In this document: piece after piece, positions 9,189-18,205 of the stretch
Layout of the letters: each line of letters starts with the position of its first letter
How positions within the stretch are numbered: the first letter of the stretch is position 1
NCBI GenBank assembly: GCA_026195895.1
Contig: JAPHRO010000054.1
Span: forward strand, 1-49,847
Direction of reading: 5' to 3'
From: Gammaproteobacteria bacterium
GTDB lineage: Bacteria > Pseudomonadota > Gammaproteobacteria > SZUA-229
Length of the DNA stretch: 49,847 nucleotides
Translations under genes and position numbers: made by a program
The notes under the pieces: generated by a model
Database searches by the model: none
Told to the model about the DNA's origin: nothing
What the model saw: only the letters and a program-made list of their open reading frames with translations

Positions 9189-11099
9189 ATGGCTGATTTA
9201 TTAAACACTACTGTTAGTGGTCTGACTGCTTATCAGACAGCACTGACCACCACTTCTCACAATATTTCTAACGTGGGCACCGAAGGTTATAGTCGCCAGC
9301 GAGTGGAGTTGAATTCTCGCTTGCCACAGTCTTTTGGTAATATCCATGTGGGACAGGGTGTAAATCTTACGGATATTAGCCGCGTTATTGACGAATTCAC
9401 CACCGGAAATATCCGTGAATTTAGTTCCAGTTTTCATCGTCTTGATATGTTCGGCTCTTTTGCATCCCGAGTTGAAAACCTGATTGCTGACGATCAGGGC
9501 AGTCTAATGCCGGCGCTGGATGAATTTTTTAATGCCATGAATGATGTGGCCAATGATCCGTCGGCTAATGCGCCGAGAGTTGCCCTGCTGGGTGCGGCCG
9601 AAAATCTGGATCAACGCTTTCAGTCACTGGCGACAGAAATGCAAAAAATGGAGCAGGAAATTGATGATCGGATCACCTATGAAGTGGGTGATATTAATGC
9701 GCTGACGACTGAAATCGCCCGCATCAATGATAGCATCGCCCGCATCGGTGCGTCGGATAATCAGCCCAGTGATTTGCTCGATCAGCGTGAACAGTTGCTC
9801 AAGCAGTTATCAGAAAAAATCACCGTATCAGTGGTGGAGCAAACCGACGGTACGCTGAATGTGCTGGTGGGCTCAGGGCAGTTGCTAGTCACCGGGTCGC
9901 ATTCGGTTAATTTAACCACAATGGCAGATGCTGAACAGCCAGATCGACTGGCTGTGGCCGTGCAAAGCTCCAGTGGAAATATTGATATCACTAATAATTT
10001 AACTGGTGGTGAAATAGGCGGCTTGCTGGATTTCAGGGATAACCTGCTGGATTCCGCGCAAAATCGTCTTGGTAGAACCGCCATTGCCATGGCGGAATCA
10101 TTCAATAACCAGAATGTCCAGGGTTATGATCTTAACGGTAATCTGGGTGGTAACATGTTCAGTTCGGGCAATCCCGAAGTACTACCCAATATAAACAATA
10201 ACGTCGCCACAGGTGTGCCCACGGTTACCGTGAGTGATGCAACCGCATTGACGGTTTCAGATTATCGCGCAAGTTTTGCGGCAGGTGCTTATACCATTAC
10301 ACGGGAATCAGATAATACGGTGGTTGCCGGTCCCGCAGCAGGCCCGGTGTTTGCTAATGTGGATGGACTGGATTTTGATTTCTCCGGTGTCGGTGCTGTT
10401 GCTGGGGATTCATTTTACATTCGGCCAACTCGCAATGGCGCTCTGGGATTTCAAGCGCAGATTACTGATCCCAATGCTATAGCAGCCGCCTCGCCAATAC
10501 GTACTACCAGTAATGTCGCGAATATCGGCGATAGTTCGATTTCCACCGGCACAATAACTGATGTTACCGATGCTAACTTGCTGGATACTGTCGATATCTT
10601 TTTTGATCCTGCTAACCCCGCCGGCACCTTTGATGTGGTTGATCGAGCCACGGCTACTGTATTACAGAACAATGTTGCGTACACAGCAGGTATGACTGTC
10701 AGCCAGAATGGCTGGCAGGTTCAGTTAACGGGCGCAGCAGTTGCGGGTGATGTATTAACAGTCGAAGAAAACGTAGGCGCAGCAACGGATAACCAGAATG
10801 CTTTACTGCTGGCTGATTTGAGAACCCAGCAAATTCTTGATAATGGCACCACTACATTTGAGCAGTCTTATAGCGCGTTAACCTCTGAGGTAGGTGTTGT
10901 TACGCAACAGGTAAATATTAATCGTGATGTTGAAGAAAGCCTGTTGAATAGTGCTATTGCCGAACGTGAAAGTATCTCCGGTGTAAACCTGGATGAAGAA
11001 GCCGCTGATTTGATCCGTTTCCAGCAGGCATATCAGGCGCTGGCCAGGGTTATAGAAACGGCTAATACTATTTTCCAGACATTGATTGATGTAACCTAG
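9189..11099 (+). CDS. flgK: Flagellar hook-filament junction protein FlgK (HAP1)
   Basis: FlgK is the first junction protein between hook and filament. The 636 residues fall in the common range (~550-680). The N-terminal signature is TTVSGLTAYQTALTTTSHNI with SNVGTEGYSRQRVEL; the C-terminal axial helix is SGVNLDEEAADLIRFQQAYQ and ends with IETANTIFQTLIDVT. The region around residues 340-520 is a variable, Ala/Thr/Asp-rich beta domain exposed on the surface. The start follows CAGGAATAAAGTCTT, giving a GGAA site. flgL follows after 8 nt. Confidence 0.95.
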   Translation: MADLLNTTVSGLTAYQTALTTTSHNISNVGTEGYSRQRVELNSRLPQSFGNIHVGQGVNLTDISRVIDEFTTGNIREFSSSFHRLDMFGSFASRVENLIADDQGSLMPALDEFFNAMNDVANDPSANAPRVALLGAAENLDQRFQSLATEMQKMEQEIDDRITYEVGDINALTTEIARINDSIARIGASDNQPSDLLDQREQLLKQLSEKITVSVVEQTDGTLNVLVGSGQLLVTGSHSVNLTTMADAEQPDRLAVAVQSSSGNIDITNNLTGGEIGGLLDFRDNLLDSAQNRLGRTAIAMAESFNNQNVQGYDLNGNLGGNMFSSGNPEVLPNINNNVATGVPTVTVSDATALTVSDYRASFAAGAYTITRESDNTVVAGPAAGPVFANVDGLDFDFSGVGAVAGDSFYIRPTRNGALGFQAQITDPNAIAAASPIRTTSNVANIGDSSISTGTITDVTDANLLDTVDIFFDPANPAGTFDVVDRATATVLQNNVAYTAGMTVSQNGWQVQLTGAAVAGDVLTVEENVGAATDNQNALLLADLRTQQILDNGTTTFEQSYSALTSEVGVVTQQVNINRDVEESLLNSAIAERESISGVNLDEEAADLIRFQQAYQALARVIETANTIFQTLIDVT

Positions 11100-11107
11100 G
11101 TAAGATT

Positions 11108-12772
11108 ATGCGAGTATCCACAACATATATGCATATCAAGGGTGTTCAAAATATGCTTGATCAGCAGGAAAAGCTGATGCGAACGCAGGAACAACTATCT
11201 CTGGGTAAAAAAAATCTGGTGCCGTCTGATGACCCCAGTGCGGCATCGCGTGTGCTTGATCTCAATGATGCAATAACCACGATGGATCAGTATCAGGAAA
11301 ATGCTGATTTTGCCAAACAACGTTTAAACCTTGAAGAAACTACTCTGGATGGAACGAAAAATGTACTGCAGAGAATTCGTGAGTTAACGATACAGGCTGC
11401 CAACACTGGGCTAAATGATTTACAGTCAGAGAGAATTATTGCGCAGGAGATTCGAGAAAATCTCGACGAAATTTATGGTTATGCTAATACGCGAGATGCC
11501 AGTGGTGAATATTTATTTTCTGGATTTCAATCTGGCACCCAGGCATTTACCAAAGATAGTTTGGGTAACTATCAATACAATGGTGATCAGGGCCAACTGG
11601 CATTACAAATTGGTAGCAATCGTCAGGTCGTGAGCAATAACACCGGTGCGGAAATATTCCAGCATATACGCACTGGCAATGGCACGTTCAGTGTAGATTC
11701 TGATCGAACCAATTCCGGCTCAGGTATTATTTCGACGGGATCACTACGAGATCCCGGTGCTTATCAGCCCCATGACTTCACTATACAGTTTACTGCCACA
11801 GACACCTATGACGTTGTCAATAATACCACTGGCGCCACGGTACTTGCAGGTCAGACCTATTCTGATGGTGGTGTCATCGCTTTTAATGGCATTGAAGTGG
11901 ATATCAAAGGCGCGCCGGATATTAATGATTCGTTTAGCGTACAGGCAAGCCGAAATCAGGATGTTTTTACCAGTGTAAGTAATCTGATAAGAGATATGGA
12001 AACCCCGGCCTCGGGAAATGTTCGAGGTAGTTTTGGTGGCGCTTACACCACCAATGGTTTTGATGTTGGCGACACTGTTAGTTTTGATATGGTGTTCGAT
12101 GGGCGAACTGTTGGTGCTTCCCATACCGTTGTGGGTGGCGATACAGATCTCAGTATTGCTACCGCACTGTTAACGGATCCCGCGAATGGTATTAATGCCG
12201 ACGCTAATGTTACCGATAATGGGGATGGGACCTATACTCTGGCAGGCACTTCACCGGGTATGAATATTACGTTTCAGTTGAATGGTAGTGATATTTCTTT
12301 TGTGAGCCGCGGCGGCGATGGCACAAGTAGTAATAGTCTGGTAATCAACAATGTTGCTGATGATGATGGTAGTACCTTGGGTAACAATGCCAGCATGACA
12401 TTAACCAATAGTGGCAGCAGTTTAGTATCAGCCGCAACCATTACTGTTGGTGGTAATGAGACATTTTTACCTGGCGCATCGAATGATGCCTTTCTGTCGC
12501 AACAGTTTGCTAATGCATTGAACAATATTGATCGTGCAATAGAAAATATTATCGATGTACAAACCAGTATAGGCGGAAGGATTAATTCAATTGATAGCCA
12601 GATGAATGATAATGAAGCAAAAGTAATACAGTTACAGGCGGTGCGTTCTGACATCGAGGATATTGATTATGCAGAAGCAACCAGTAATCTGACATTTCAG
12701 ACAACGGCTTTGCAGATTGCACAGCAAACTTTTGTTACAGTTCAGAATTTAAGCTTATTTAACTTTATTTAA
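11108..12772 (+). CDS. flgL: Flagellar hook-filament junction protein FlgL (HAP3)
   Basis: FlgL is the second junction protein, adjoining the flagellin filament. The N-terminus is diagnostic (QNMLDQQEKLMRTQEQLSLG, then PSDDPSAASRVLDLN), as is the C-terminus (LTFQTTALQIAQQTFVTVQN ending LSLFNFI). At 554 residues it is clearly longer than the ~300-400 of enteric or Pseudomonas FlgL. The extra length lies in the middle (about residues 200-450), a Gly/Thr/Asp-rich beta domain with repeated NGDGTYTL-like turns. The start follows AGGTAAGATT. The gene runs toward the fliT-like gene on the other strand. Confidence 0.95.
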   Translation: MRVSTTYMHIKGVQNMLDQQEKLMRTQEQLSLGKKNLVPSDDPSAASRVLDLNDAITTMDQYQENADFAKQRLNLEETTLDGTKNVLQRIRELTIQAANTGLNDLQSERIIAQEIRENLDEIYGYANTRDASGEYLFSGFQSGTQAFTKDSLGNYQYNGDQGQLALQIGSNRQVVSNNTGAEIFQHIRTGNGTFSVDSDRTNSGSGIISTGSLRDPGAYQPHDFTIQFTATDTYDVVNNTTGATVLAGQTYSDGGVIAFNGIEVDIKGAPDINDSFSVQASRNQDVFTSVSNLIRDMETPASGNVRGSFGGAYTTNGFDVGDTVSFDMVFDGRTVGASHTVVGGDTDLSIATALLTDPANGINADANVTDNGDGTYTLAGTSPGMNITFQLNGSDISFVSRGGDGTSSNSLVINNVADDDGSTLGNNASMTLTNSGSSLVSAATITVGGNETFLPGASNDAFLSQQFANALNNIDRAIENIIDVQTSIGGRINSIDSQMNDNEAKVIQLQAVRSDIEDIDYAEATSNLTFQTTALQIAQQTFVTVQNLSLFNFI

Positions 12773-12790
12773 ATCTAGCCAGAGTTTATA

Positions 12791-12807
12791 TGGATATTTG
12801 ATATCCA
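12791..12807. terminator. Weak hairpin between convergent flgL and fliT
   Basis: TGGATAT-TTG-ATATCCA is a 7-bp stem with a 3-nt loop in the 75-nt space between two converging operons. It is A/T-rich and has no clear T run on either side, so terminator function is only a guess from its position. Confidence 0.35.
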
Positions 12808-12847
12808 GAGTATTAAATATAAACGACGAAATACATTAAACTTCTGG

Positions 12848-13168
12848 TCAGGGACAGTTCTGGTAAGCAGTTGCTGCTTTATTTGCTTTACGGAACTCAT
12901 TGAATTCATCAGATAAATCAATACGTGCTGCCTGCTGTAGCTGGGCAATTTGTTGATCAATTTTTATTAGCTGATTGATCCGATTCTGATATTGTCTGGC
13001 AGAATCATCATTGACTGGATTGTGTTCAAAATACCGGCGAATGACCTGGTCTCGCTGTTGTGCAATTTCAACCATGTCATTCCATAGAGACTCTTTAGCC
13101 ATACGTAGCAGTTTTTCACTGCTTGCGATAATGTCTTGCCAGTCAGAATTTATATGTTGTTTGATCAT
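12848..13168 (-). CDS. fliT: FliT-like flagellar export chaperone
   Basis: FliT proteins hold the filament cap FliD in a soluble state and, in enterics, modulate the master regulator. This 106-residue protein has the family length and an all-helical, charged composition with predicted coiled-coil stretches (IAQQRDQVIRRYFEH and QNRINQLIKIDQQIAQLQQA). Sequence conservation in FliT is low, so the assignment rests mainly on size, helix pattern and position: 18 nt after fliS, last in the flagellin-flaG-fliD-fliS series. The start ATG at 13168 is preceded by TACAATATG with only a weak ribosome binding site. Confidence 0.75.
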   Translation of the reverse strand: MIKQHINSDWQDIIASSEKLLRMAKESLWNDMVEIAQQRDQVIRRYFEHNPVNDDSARQYQNRINQLIKIDQQIAQLQQAARIDLSDEFNEFRKANKAATAYQNCP

Positions 13169-13186
13169 ATTGTAATCAAGTGCAGA

Positions 13187-13603
13187 TTACCTGCTGGCTG
13201 TTTTTTGTGTGGCATGGTGAAACTCTGCAGGTATGCTATCCCATGCATCTTTAATTTCTCGTAACAGGCCGCTGATTTCATCAAGAATTGCAGGATCATT
13301 TTTTACATTGGCATCAAGTAATTTCCTGACCATGTAATCATAAAGGGCATCAAGGTTTTCCGATATATCACCTTCAGCATTCATATCTAATGAACCCTGT
13401 AAGCCACCAATAATTGAAATAGCTTTACCTATCTGTACACTTTTATCAGCCATGGCATCATGTGCAATACAGCTTTTTGCCTGAGCTATGCGGGTAAGTG
13501 CGCCTTCCATAAGTAAATGGATTAACTGGTGAGGACTGGCATCTTCTATTTTCCCCTGGCTATTGGCTGTCTGGTATTGTTTAACTGCATTTTGTGTATT
13601 CAT
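13187..13603 (-). CDS. fliS: Flagellin export chaperone FliS
   Basis: FliS binds the flagellin C-terminus in the cytoplasm and prevents premature polymerisation. The 138 residues match the family. Motifs include the N-terminal VKQYQTANSQGKIEDASPHQ, LIHLLMEGALTRIAQAK and the later NLDALYDYMVRKLLDANVKN. The C-terminal tail is short and charged. Its ribosome binding site (AGGTGAA) overlaps the fliD stop region, and the fliD-fliS gap is 10 nt, so the two are likely translationally linked. Confidence 0.94.
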   Translation of the reverse strand: MNTQNAVKQYQTANSQGKIEDASPHQLIHLLMEGALTRIAQAKSCIAHDAMADKSVQIGKAISIIGGLQGSLDMNAEGDISENLDALYDYMVRKLLDANVKNDPAILDEISGLLREIKDAWDSIPAEFHHATQKTASR

Positions 13604-13613
13604 GGTTCACCTG

Positions 13614-15041
13614 TTAATTGTTGCCAAAGTCTTTCACAATGTTATTGGTAATATCGAGTTGCTGGGTAAGAAAAGTACCCGTTGAATTGAGTTGGGCGAC
13701 CAGTAAATCCATGGCGATAAACTGTGAGCGGATTCTTCTTTCTACCGATTCCAGACGCAACTCAAGGTCGGATCGTTTAATAGCAATTTCATCCAGTTCA
13801 CGATCCAGTCCATCGGTACGGGTAGAAAGAATACCGCTGTTATCCAGATACTGGCTGAGCAGGTCATCCAGTTGCTGGGCTATGCCATCGTCGCCAGAAA
13901 ATACTTTGCCAACATCATCGAAATTATTATCTATGGCGGCCGAAAGAACATCGTTATCAATGGTTAAACTGCCGTCTTTTTCAGTGCGAACACCGAGTTC
14001 TGCCAGGTTAGTAAGCTGGCTGTTTATACCGGTTACCGAATTGCCGAGAATTCTACGTATCTGGTTTTCAATGGCGCTGGCAGTGGCATCGCCGGTTAAT
14101 AAACCAGAGGTATTGGTCGCTGAATCATAATCAGTAAGTTCGTTTAGAACATCTATCAAACTATTGAATTTTTCAACAAAATTTTCAATTTTGGTTTGAG
14201 TACCCAGTTTATCCAGACTAACCTGCAGCGTTTCTTCAACACCGGGATCAGCTTCCACCGCAGTGATGGTGACGCCCTGAATGGCATTTTCAAATACATT
14301 GGTATTACTGCTGACCTGGAAGCCATCGACCAGAATTTGCGCATCCTGGGCTGGATCCACCTCAGTCATTTGATTGTTGATATCACCCGCGACGAAAAAC
14401 AGGCGAGATAATCCACTGTTGTTAGTATCGCTACCATCATCGTCATCAACTACGATGCTAATTTCGTTGTCCGTGCCGGTGGTATCGGCCGTTAATATAA
14501 GTTTGGATACCGTGCCACCAGAACCGTCATCTACAGTGAGGATACTGGCGCTAACGCCCACATTATTAGTTGCATCATTAATGCTGTCCCGGATGCCTTC
14601 CAGTGTCTGATTGGAAGAGGATACATTGATCTGAAAAGATTCGTTATTCGATGTGATGACCAGTGAGCCCGTGCCAACAATCGTGGAACTGGTAGCAAAA
14701 TCATCCGAGGCCAGTTTATGGGCTTTCGCTAATTGGCTAACTTCAATGCTGGTGTTAATCGTAGCGGCTTCGTTAGTGCCGGTCGCGATAAATGTGTCAG
14801 TGTTGCTGGATATTACCGTCCTGGTCTGAAAATCGGCAAGATCTTGCAGCCCCTGGGCCGTTTTCTGGAAATCGGCAAGAGCGCCTTTTAGTGAACCAAA
14901 GGCGGTGATAGTTGCCTGTGCTTTTGCTTCCTGCAAATTGAGGCGGTTTTCTACTGGAGCCCTTTCAGCCTCAACCAACGAGGTCACGATACCTTCAATA
15001 TCGAGACCGGAGCCTGAACCTGCTGCAGTGATGGTTGTCAT
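13614..15041 (-). CDS. fliD: Flagellar filament cap protein FliD (HAP2)
   Basis: FliD forms the pentameric cap that folds flagellin subunits at the filament tip. The product has 475 residues. The N-terminus has the FliD signature (GSGLDIEGIVTSLVEAERAP with LNLQEAKAQATITAFGSLKG). The variable middle holds surface domains, and the C-terminal coiled-coil region is seen in LDRELDEIAIKRSDLELRLE with ESVERRIRSQFIAMDLLVAQ. I chose the ATG at 15041 because GAGAGG sits 7 nt ahead of it; the upstream TTG at 15056 would overlap that site. It follows a strong terminator after flaG, so it may need its own promoter, which I could not identify with confidence. Confidence 0.94.
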   Translation of the reverse strand: MTTITAAGSGSGLDIEGIVTSLVEAERAPVENRLNLQEAKAQATITAFGSLKGALADFQKTAQGLQDLADFQTRTVISSNTDTFIATGTNEAATINTSIEVSQLAKAHKLASDDFATSSTIVGTGSLVITSNNESFQINVSSSNQTLEGIRDSINDATNNVGVSASILTVDDGSGGTVSKLILTADTTGTDNEISIVVDDDDGSDTNNSGLSRLFFVAGDINNQMTEVDPAQDAQILVDGFQVSSNTNVFENAIQGVTITAVEADPGVEETLQVSLDKLGTQTKIENFVEKFNSLIDVLNELTDYDSATNTSGLLTGDATASAIENQIRRILGNSVTGINSQLTNLAELGVRTEKDGSLTIDNDVLSAAIDNNFDDVGKVFSGDDGIAQQLDDLLSQYLDNSGILSTRTDGLDRELDEIAIKRSDLELRLESVERRIRSQFIAMDLLVAQLNSTGTFLTQQLDITNNIVKDFGNN

Positions 15042-15067
15042 GTGTGTACCTCTCAAAAGGGATCGGC

Positions 15068-15114
15068 AAAAATAGTGTTACGGTTGGTACAGCAAAAGCT
15101 ATACCAACCGTAAC
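15068..15114 (-). terminator. Strong hairpin terminator after flaG
   Basis: GTTACGGTTGGTA at 15077-15089 pairs perfectly with TACCAACCGTAAC at 15102-15114. After one mismatch the stem continues for 3 bp to an AAAA loop. On the minus strand the hairpin is followed within 4 nt by TTTTT (plus 15068-15072), a good intrinsic terminator for the flagellin-flaG transcript. A T run also follows on the plus strand. Confidence 0.85.
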
Positions 15115-15121
15115 ATTTTTG

Positions 15122-15553
15122 TCAGACCTTCGCCTGAAACAACAGTCCCCCGTTACCCGCAGATCCCAGTCGCTCAGAAATGCTCAGCACCTCTTCGGGA
15201 GGAATCTGACGTACTATTTCATTGGTTTCAGAATCTATAACCTTGATGATAGTACGTCCGTCAGTATCTGATATGCTAAATTGCAGCGAACGCTCAATAT
15301 TTTGTGCATATTCATTTATGTTACTGACAGCTTCTTCGAGTCTCTCCTGAAATTCCTGTAATTCTTCCGCTGAATTTTCCACCTTTTCTGTAATTTTACT
15401 AGCGACTTCTTTGGTTTCTACAGAAACGGCTTTTTCCACAGTCGGCTGTGCCGGTGCGGAATTACTCTGGGTATTATTCTGGCGCGTAGAAATACTAGCC
15501 GGGGTCTGTGCCGGGCGAGAGGAAGGTACAGTGATATTTATATCTGTAGCCAT
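15122..15553 (-). CDS. flaG: FlaG family protein
   Basis: FlaG proteins influence filament length; loss in Pseudomonas- and Vibrio-type flagella gives longer filaments. The 143-residue product has a low-complexity N-terminal half (Ala/Ser/Thr/Gln) and the conserved FlaG core in the C-terminal ~70 residues, with SLQFSISDTDGRTIIKVIDS and EIVRQIPPEEVLSISERL. I took the ATG at 15553 because AGGTG stands 6 nt before it; a GTG at 15562 lies inside that site. It sits between flagellin and fliD, the standard position. Confidence 0.92.
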   Translation of the reverse strand: MATDINITVPSSRPAQTPASISTRQNNTQSNSAPAQPTVEKAVSVETKEVASKITEKVENSAEELQEFQERLEEAVSNINEYAQNIERSLQFSISDTDGRTIIKVIDSETNEIVRQIPPEEVLSISERLGSAGNGGLLFQAKV

Positions 15554-15582
15554 AATCTTCACCTGTTCAAACTGGAAGAATC

Positions 15583-15601
15583 CCAGGGGGAAGTCCCCTG
15601 G
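15583..15601 (-). terminator. Hairpin between flagellin and flaG
   Basis: CCAGGGG at 15583-15589 pairs with CCCCTGG at 15595-15601 across a 5-nt loop, with further weak pairing outside. The downstream side on the minus strand is only mildly T-rich (ATTCTT). It could partly terminate or stabilise the flagellin mRNA so that flagellin exceeds FlaG. Confidence 0.55.
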
Positions 15602-15651
15602 AATAATTCGATCGACTTGTCATTATGGATATTAATGACCTATCTCCACGA

Positions 15652-17790
15652 TTACTGTAACAGTGCCAGAACCTGCTGAGGCAGTGCATTGGCCTGGGAC
15701 AATACTGAAATACCCGCCTGTTGCAAGATTTGAGACTTGGTCAGGCTAGCTGTTTCAGCAGCGAAGTCAGCATCCAGGATTCGTGAACGTGCCGCTGACA
15801 GGTTCTCGATAGTATTGGATTGGCTGGCGATGGTTGAGTCGAGACGATTCTGAATCGCACCCAGTTCCGCACGGATGGTGGAGATCTGTGACAGGGCGCC
15901 ATCAATGACCGCAATGGCTGAGTTAGAACCGGCTACAGTGGATATATCAACTGCGTTCAGGCCGTTCAACTGTGGGCTTGCAGCAGCAAAACCTGCTTTA
16001 GCCAGTGCGTTACCCGCCAGACTGAATACTGAGGCCGAGTTTAGTTCTATTATGCCGCGACCGGTCAGGTTGGTTGTTACGCCATCTGTACCCGCTGCAG
16101 GTGCTGCACCGACCACTGCGGCTGCGGTACCTGTTGATACTTCGGTAACCGTCAGGTTGCTTGTGCCGGAACCGAGTAAATCAGAAGTCAGGGTAATGAC
16201 ACCGGCACCACCATCGGTTGACTGGATATTGGTGTTGCCGGCTAGGTATTGTGCATTAATGGCATTGTGCATCTGAGTGCCTGCATCCGTTTCACTGGTA
16301 CCCAGGAACACCGCAACATTACCTGCAGAGGCAGTACCACCGGAGGGCATGACGAATTCATAGGTCACACCGCCCACGTTCAGGGTATCGCCTACGGCTG
16401 CACCGACTCCCGGTGTTGCGTTATTGGCTACTGTACCTGCATCAGCAGAAATATCTGTATGCGTAGTAGTGGCAGTTTGTACGTCTGAAGTAATTTGTAC
16501 AACACCTGCACCGCCAGTAGCAATAGTAGTGTTATCCGAAGCTGAAGATGCCTCACCCTGAGTTATTATGGCTGTTGCATTGGTGGCGCCGCTACCCACA
16601 CCTGTGGCTACGGCACCTAATGAAATAAAACCGCCGACACTGGTGGTGCCTGCAGCATTACCACTATCAAACTGGAAGGTGACACCACCCATGGTAACAG
16701 TTTGCAGATTGGCGAAGTTATCATCGGCAACAGTCAGTGTAGATACACCTGCAGCACCAACCGCACCACTGGCAAAGTCAACCGTAGTAGTAGAGGCAGT
16801 TGCTGTGGCGTCACGGACTTCAAGGCCGGTCGCATTTTCTACTCGATTTAAACCGGCTGTGCCATTTGCTGAGGTAATGGCAATGTCTTTACCGGTGGCA
16901 GAACTTAAAGTTAATTCACCCGTGTTCAGGTCAGATACTGCAGTTACGCCGGTTTGGCTGGTTGTCGCATTAATCGCGGCAGCTATGTTGGCGCCCTGTG
17001 TTGCGATAGTATTTGAACCACCGACAGCACCGATATTGATGCCATTGATTAACAGGTCACCAGAACTCAGGCTCTGGTTTCTTAACAGTGTGTTGGCGCC
17101 CGATAGTGAAGTCGAAGCCGTTGCTGTTACACCTGTCTGGTCAGTAACATTATTGATAGATGCTGCTTTGGCTTCTGCGGAGCTATCGGTAGAGACACCA
17201 ACATCAACACCGTTGATAGTCACATCACCCGCAACAAAGGCTGTGCCGGTTACGGCTACTGCGCCGTTTGCCTGATATGAGCCCAAGCTTGTTAGTGAGG
17301 CATTACCAACAGTAACGGAAATAGTTTCATTGGCATTTGCACCGACCTGGAATTGCTGTGCGGCGAAATTACCATTTAGAATTTTCTGGCCGTTGAATGA
17401 TGTGGTTGTAGCTACACGATCCAGTTCCTGCAGCAACTGTTGTGCTTCAAGGTTCAGTGCGGAACGGTCAGAAGATGAATTTGAAGCATTCGCTGACTGT
17501 AAACTCAGTTCACGAATACGTTGCATAATGTTACTGAATTCACTCAATGAGCCTTCAGCCGTCTGGGTCAGGGATATAGCATCGTTCGCATTACGAACGG
17601 CCTGAGTAAGACCACGAATCTGTGTGGTGAAACGATCAGAAATCGCCAGACCCGCAGCATCGTCCTTTGCACGGTTGATGCGCAGACCAGAAGACAAACG
17701 TTCAAGTGAAGTCTGCAGGGAGTTTTGTGATTTGTTCAGGTTACGTTGTGCGTTGATCGACGCGACATTGGTGTTAACAACTTGTGGCAT
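15652..17790 (-). CDS. fliC: Flagellin
   Basis: This is the filament subunit and the only flagellin in the window. The 712 residues are much longer than the common 280-500. The conserved N-terminal D0/D1 helix ([40 protein letters not shown]) and C-terminal helix ([27 protein letters not shown]) flank a variable centre of about 430 residues. That centre shows two Flagellin_IN-like modules ([11 protein letters not shown] and [11 protein letters not shown], each followed by QTGVTA) and two other similar modules ([11 protein letters not shown] and [11 protein letters not shown], each later followed by GGAGV). It is transcribed from the sigma-28 promoter at 17890, with GGAAGGGAGGAAAAAGTC ahead of the ATG providing the ribosome binding site. 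Confidence 0.95.
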   Translation of the reverse strand: MPQVVNTNVASINAQRNLNKSQNSLQTSLERLSSGLRINRAKDDAAGLAISDRFTTQIRGLTQAVRNANDAISLTQTAEGSLSEFSNIMQRIRELSLQSANASNSSSDRSALNLEAQQLLQELDRVATTTSFNGQKILNGNFAAQQFQVGANANETISVTVGNASLTSLGSYQANGAVAVTGTAFVAGDVTINGVDVGVSTDSSAEAKAASINNVTDQTGVTATASTSLSGANTLLRNQSLSSGDLLINGINIGAVGGSNTIATQGANIAAAINATTSQTGVTAVSDLNTGELTLSSATGKDIAITSANGTAGLNRVENATGLEVRDATATASTTTVDFASGAVGAAGVSTLTVADDNFANLQTVTMGGVTFQFDSGNAAGTTSVGGFISLGAVATGVGSGATNATAIITQGEASSASDNTTIATGGAGVVQITSDVQTATTTHTDISADAGTVANNATPGVGAAVGDTLNVGGVTYEFVMPSGGTASAGNVAVFLGTSETDAGTQMHNAINAQYLAGNTNIQSTDGGAGVITLTSDLLGSGTSNLTVTEVSTGTAAAVVGAAPAAGTDGVTTNLTGRGIIELNSASVFSLAGNALAKAGFAAASPQLNGLNAVDISTVAGSNSAIAVIDGALSQISTIRAELGAIQNRLDSTIASQSNTIENLSAARSRILDADFAAETASLTKSQILQQAGISVLSQANALPQQVLALLQ

Positions 17791-17889
17791 GACTTTTTCC
17801 TCCCTTCCTTTAAATGTTTCTGTTTTAAAGGAAGCTTTGGTTAGCGCTTGGTAGCGTTATATCGAGCATTTATGCTTCGTTCAGTAAGC

Positions 17890-17916
17890 TTAGCGGCCCG
17901 ACTGGAGAAAACTTTA
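17890..17916 (-). promoter_or_regulatory. Sigma-28 (FliA) promoter of flagellin
   Basis: On the minus strand TAAAGTTT (17916-17909) is followed after 11 nt by GCCGCTAA (17897-17890). The enteric consensus is TAAAGTTT-N11-GCCGATAA, so only one position differs. The predicted leader is about 90 nt. Confidence 0.92.
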
Positions 17917-18142
17917 GAAAATTCTTTATGTTTTTTTAGATTACTTAAGTCATTGAAATTATTCGCTTATTCAGTACATATATTAATGAATAGATGGAAA
18001 AAGTCATTAACTGGTAGGAATAAAATGATGGCCGGTGGACTGGTTCGGTGGATTTCAACCAGGCTTATGATTAATCTGGTGTGGTTATCCAGGATAAGTA
18101 GTTAAGCTTTTGAATTAAAAGAAAAAAAGAAAAGTCGGGTTT

Positions 18143-18171
18143 TTGACATATAGATAAATACCTGCTTTACT
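18143..18171 (+). promoter_or_regulatory. Sigma-70-like promoter for fleQ
   Basis: TTGACA at 18143-18148 is followed after 17 nt by TTTACT at 18166-18171, a perfect -35 with a 4/6 -10. It lies 34 nt ahead of the fleQ start, consistent with the sigma-70 control known for fleQ. Confidence 0.55.
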
Positions 18172-18205
18172 CAGTACAGTATCCACCTAAAGCCCAGTTC
18201 TTAAT

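Larger units (their letters stand above)
17791..18205. other. Divergent control region, flagellin and fleQ
   Basis: This 415-nt region between two divergent genes contains no credible gene. It holds the flagellin leader and sigma-28 promoter on the minus strand, an A/T-rich middle and a sigma-70-like promoter for fleQ near 18143. A short frame at 17848-18105 has no recognisable features or upstream ribosome binding site. Confidence 0.7.

Noticed and set aside
13618-14130. 170-codon open frame opposite fliD
   Set aside because: Antisense to a well-supported gene, Ser/Arg-rich composition typical of shadow frames and no conserved motif.
15057-15121. Possible sigma-28 promoter before fliD (GCCGATCC on the minus strand)
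   Set aside because: The -10-like GCCGAT is present but the -35 at the right spacing (CAACCGTA) does not match TAAAGTTT, and the region is occupied by the terminator hairpin.
16568-17275. Long open frame (235 codons) on the plus strand opposite flagellin
   Set aside because: It mirrors the low-complexity Ala/Thr/Gly codons of the flagellin centre on the other strand, has no ribosome binding site or family motif, and several similar frames lie alongside it.
17848-18105. 85-codon frame in the fleQ-flagellin spacer
   Set aside because: It overlaps the sigma-28 promoter, lacks a ribosome binding site and does not resemble any protein I know.
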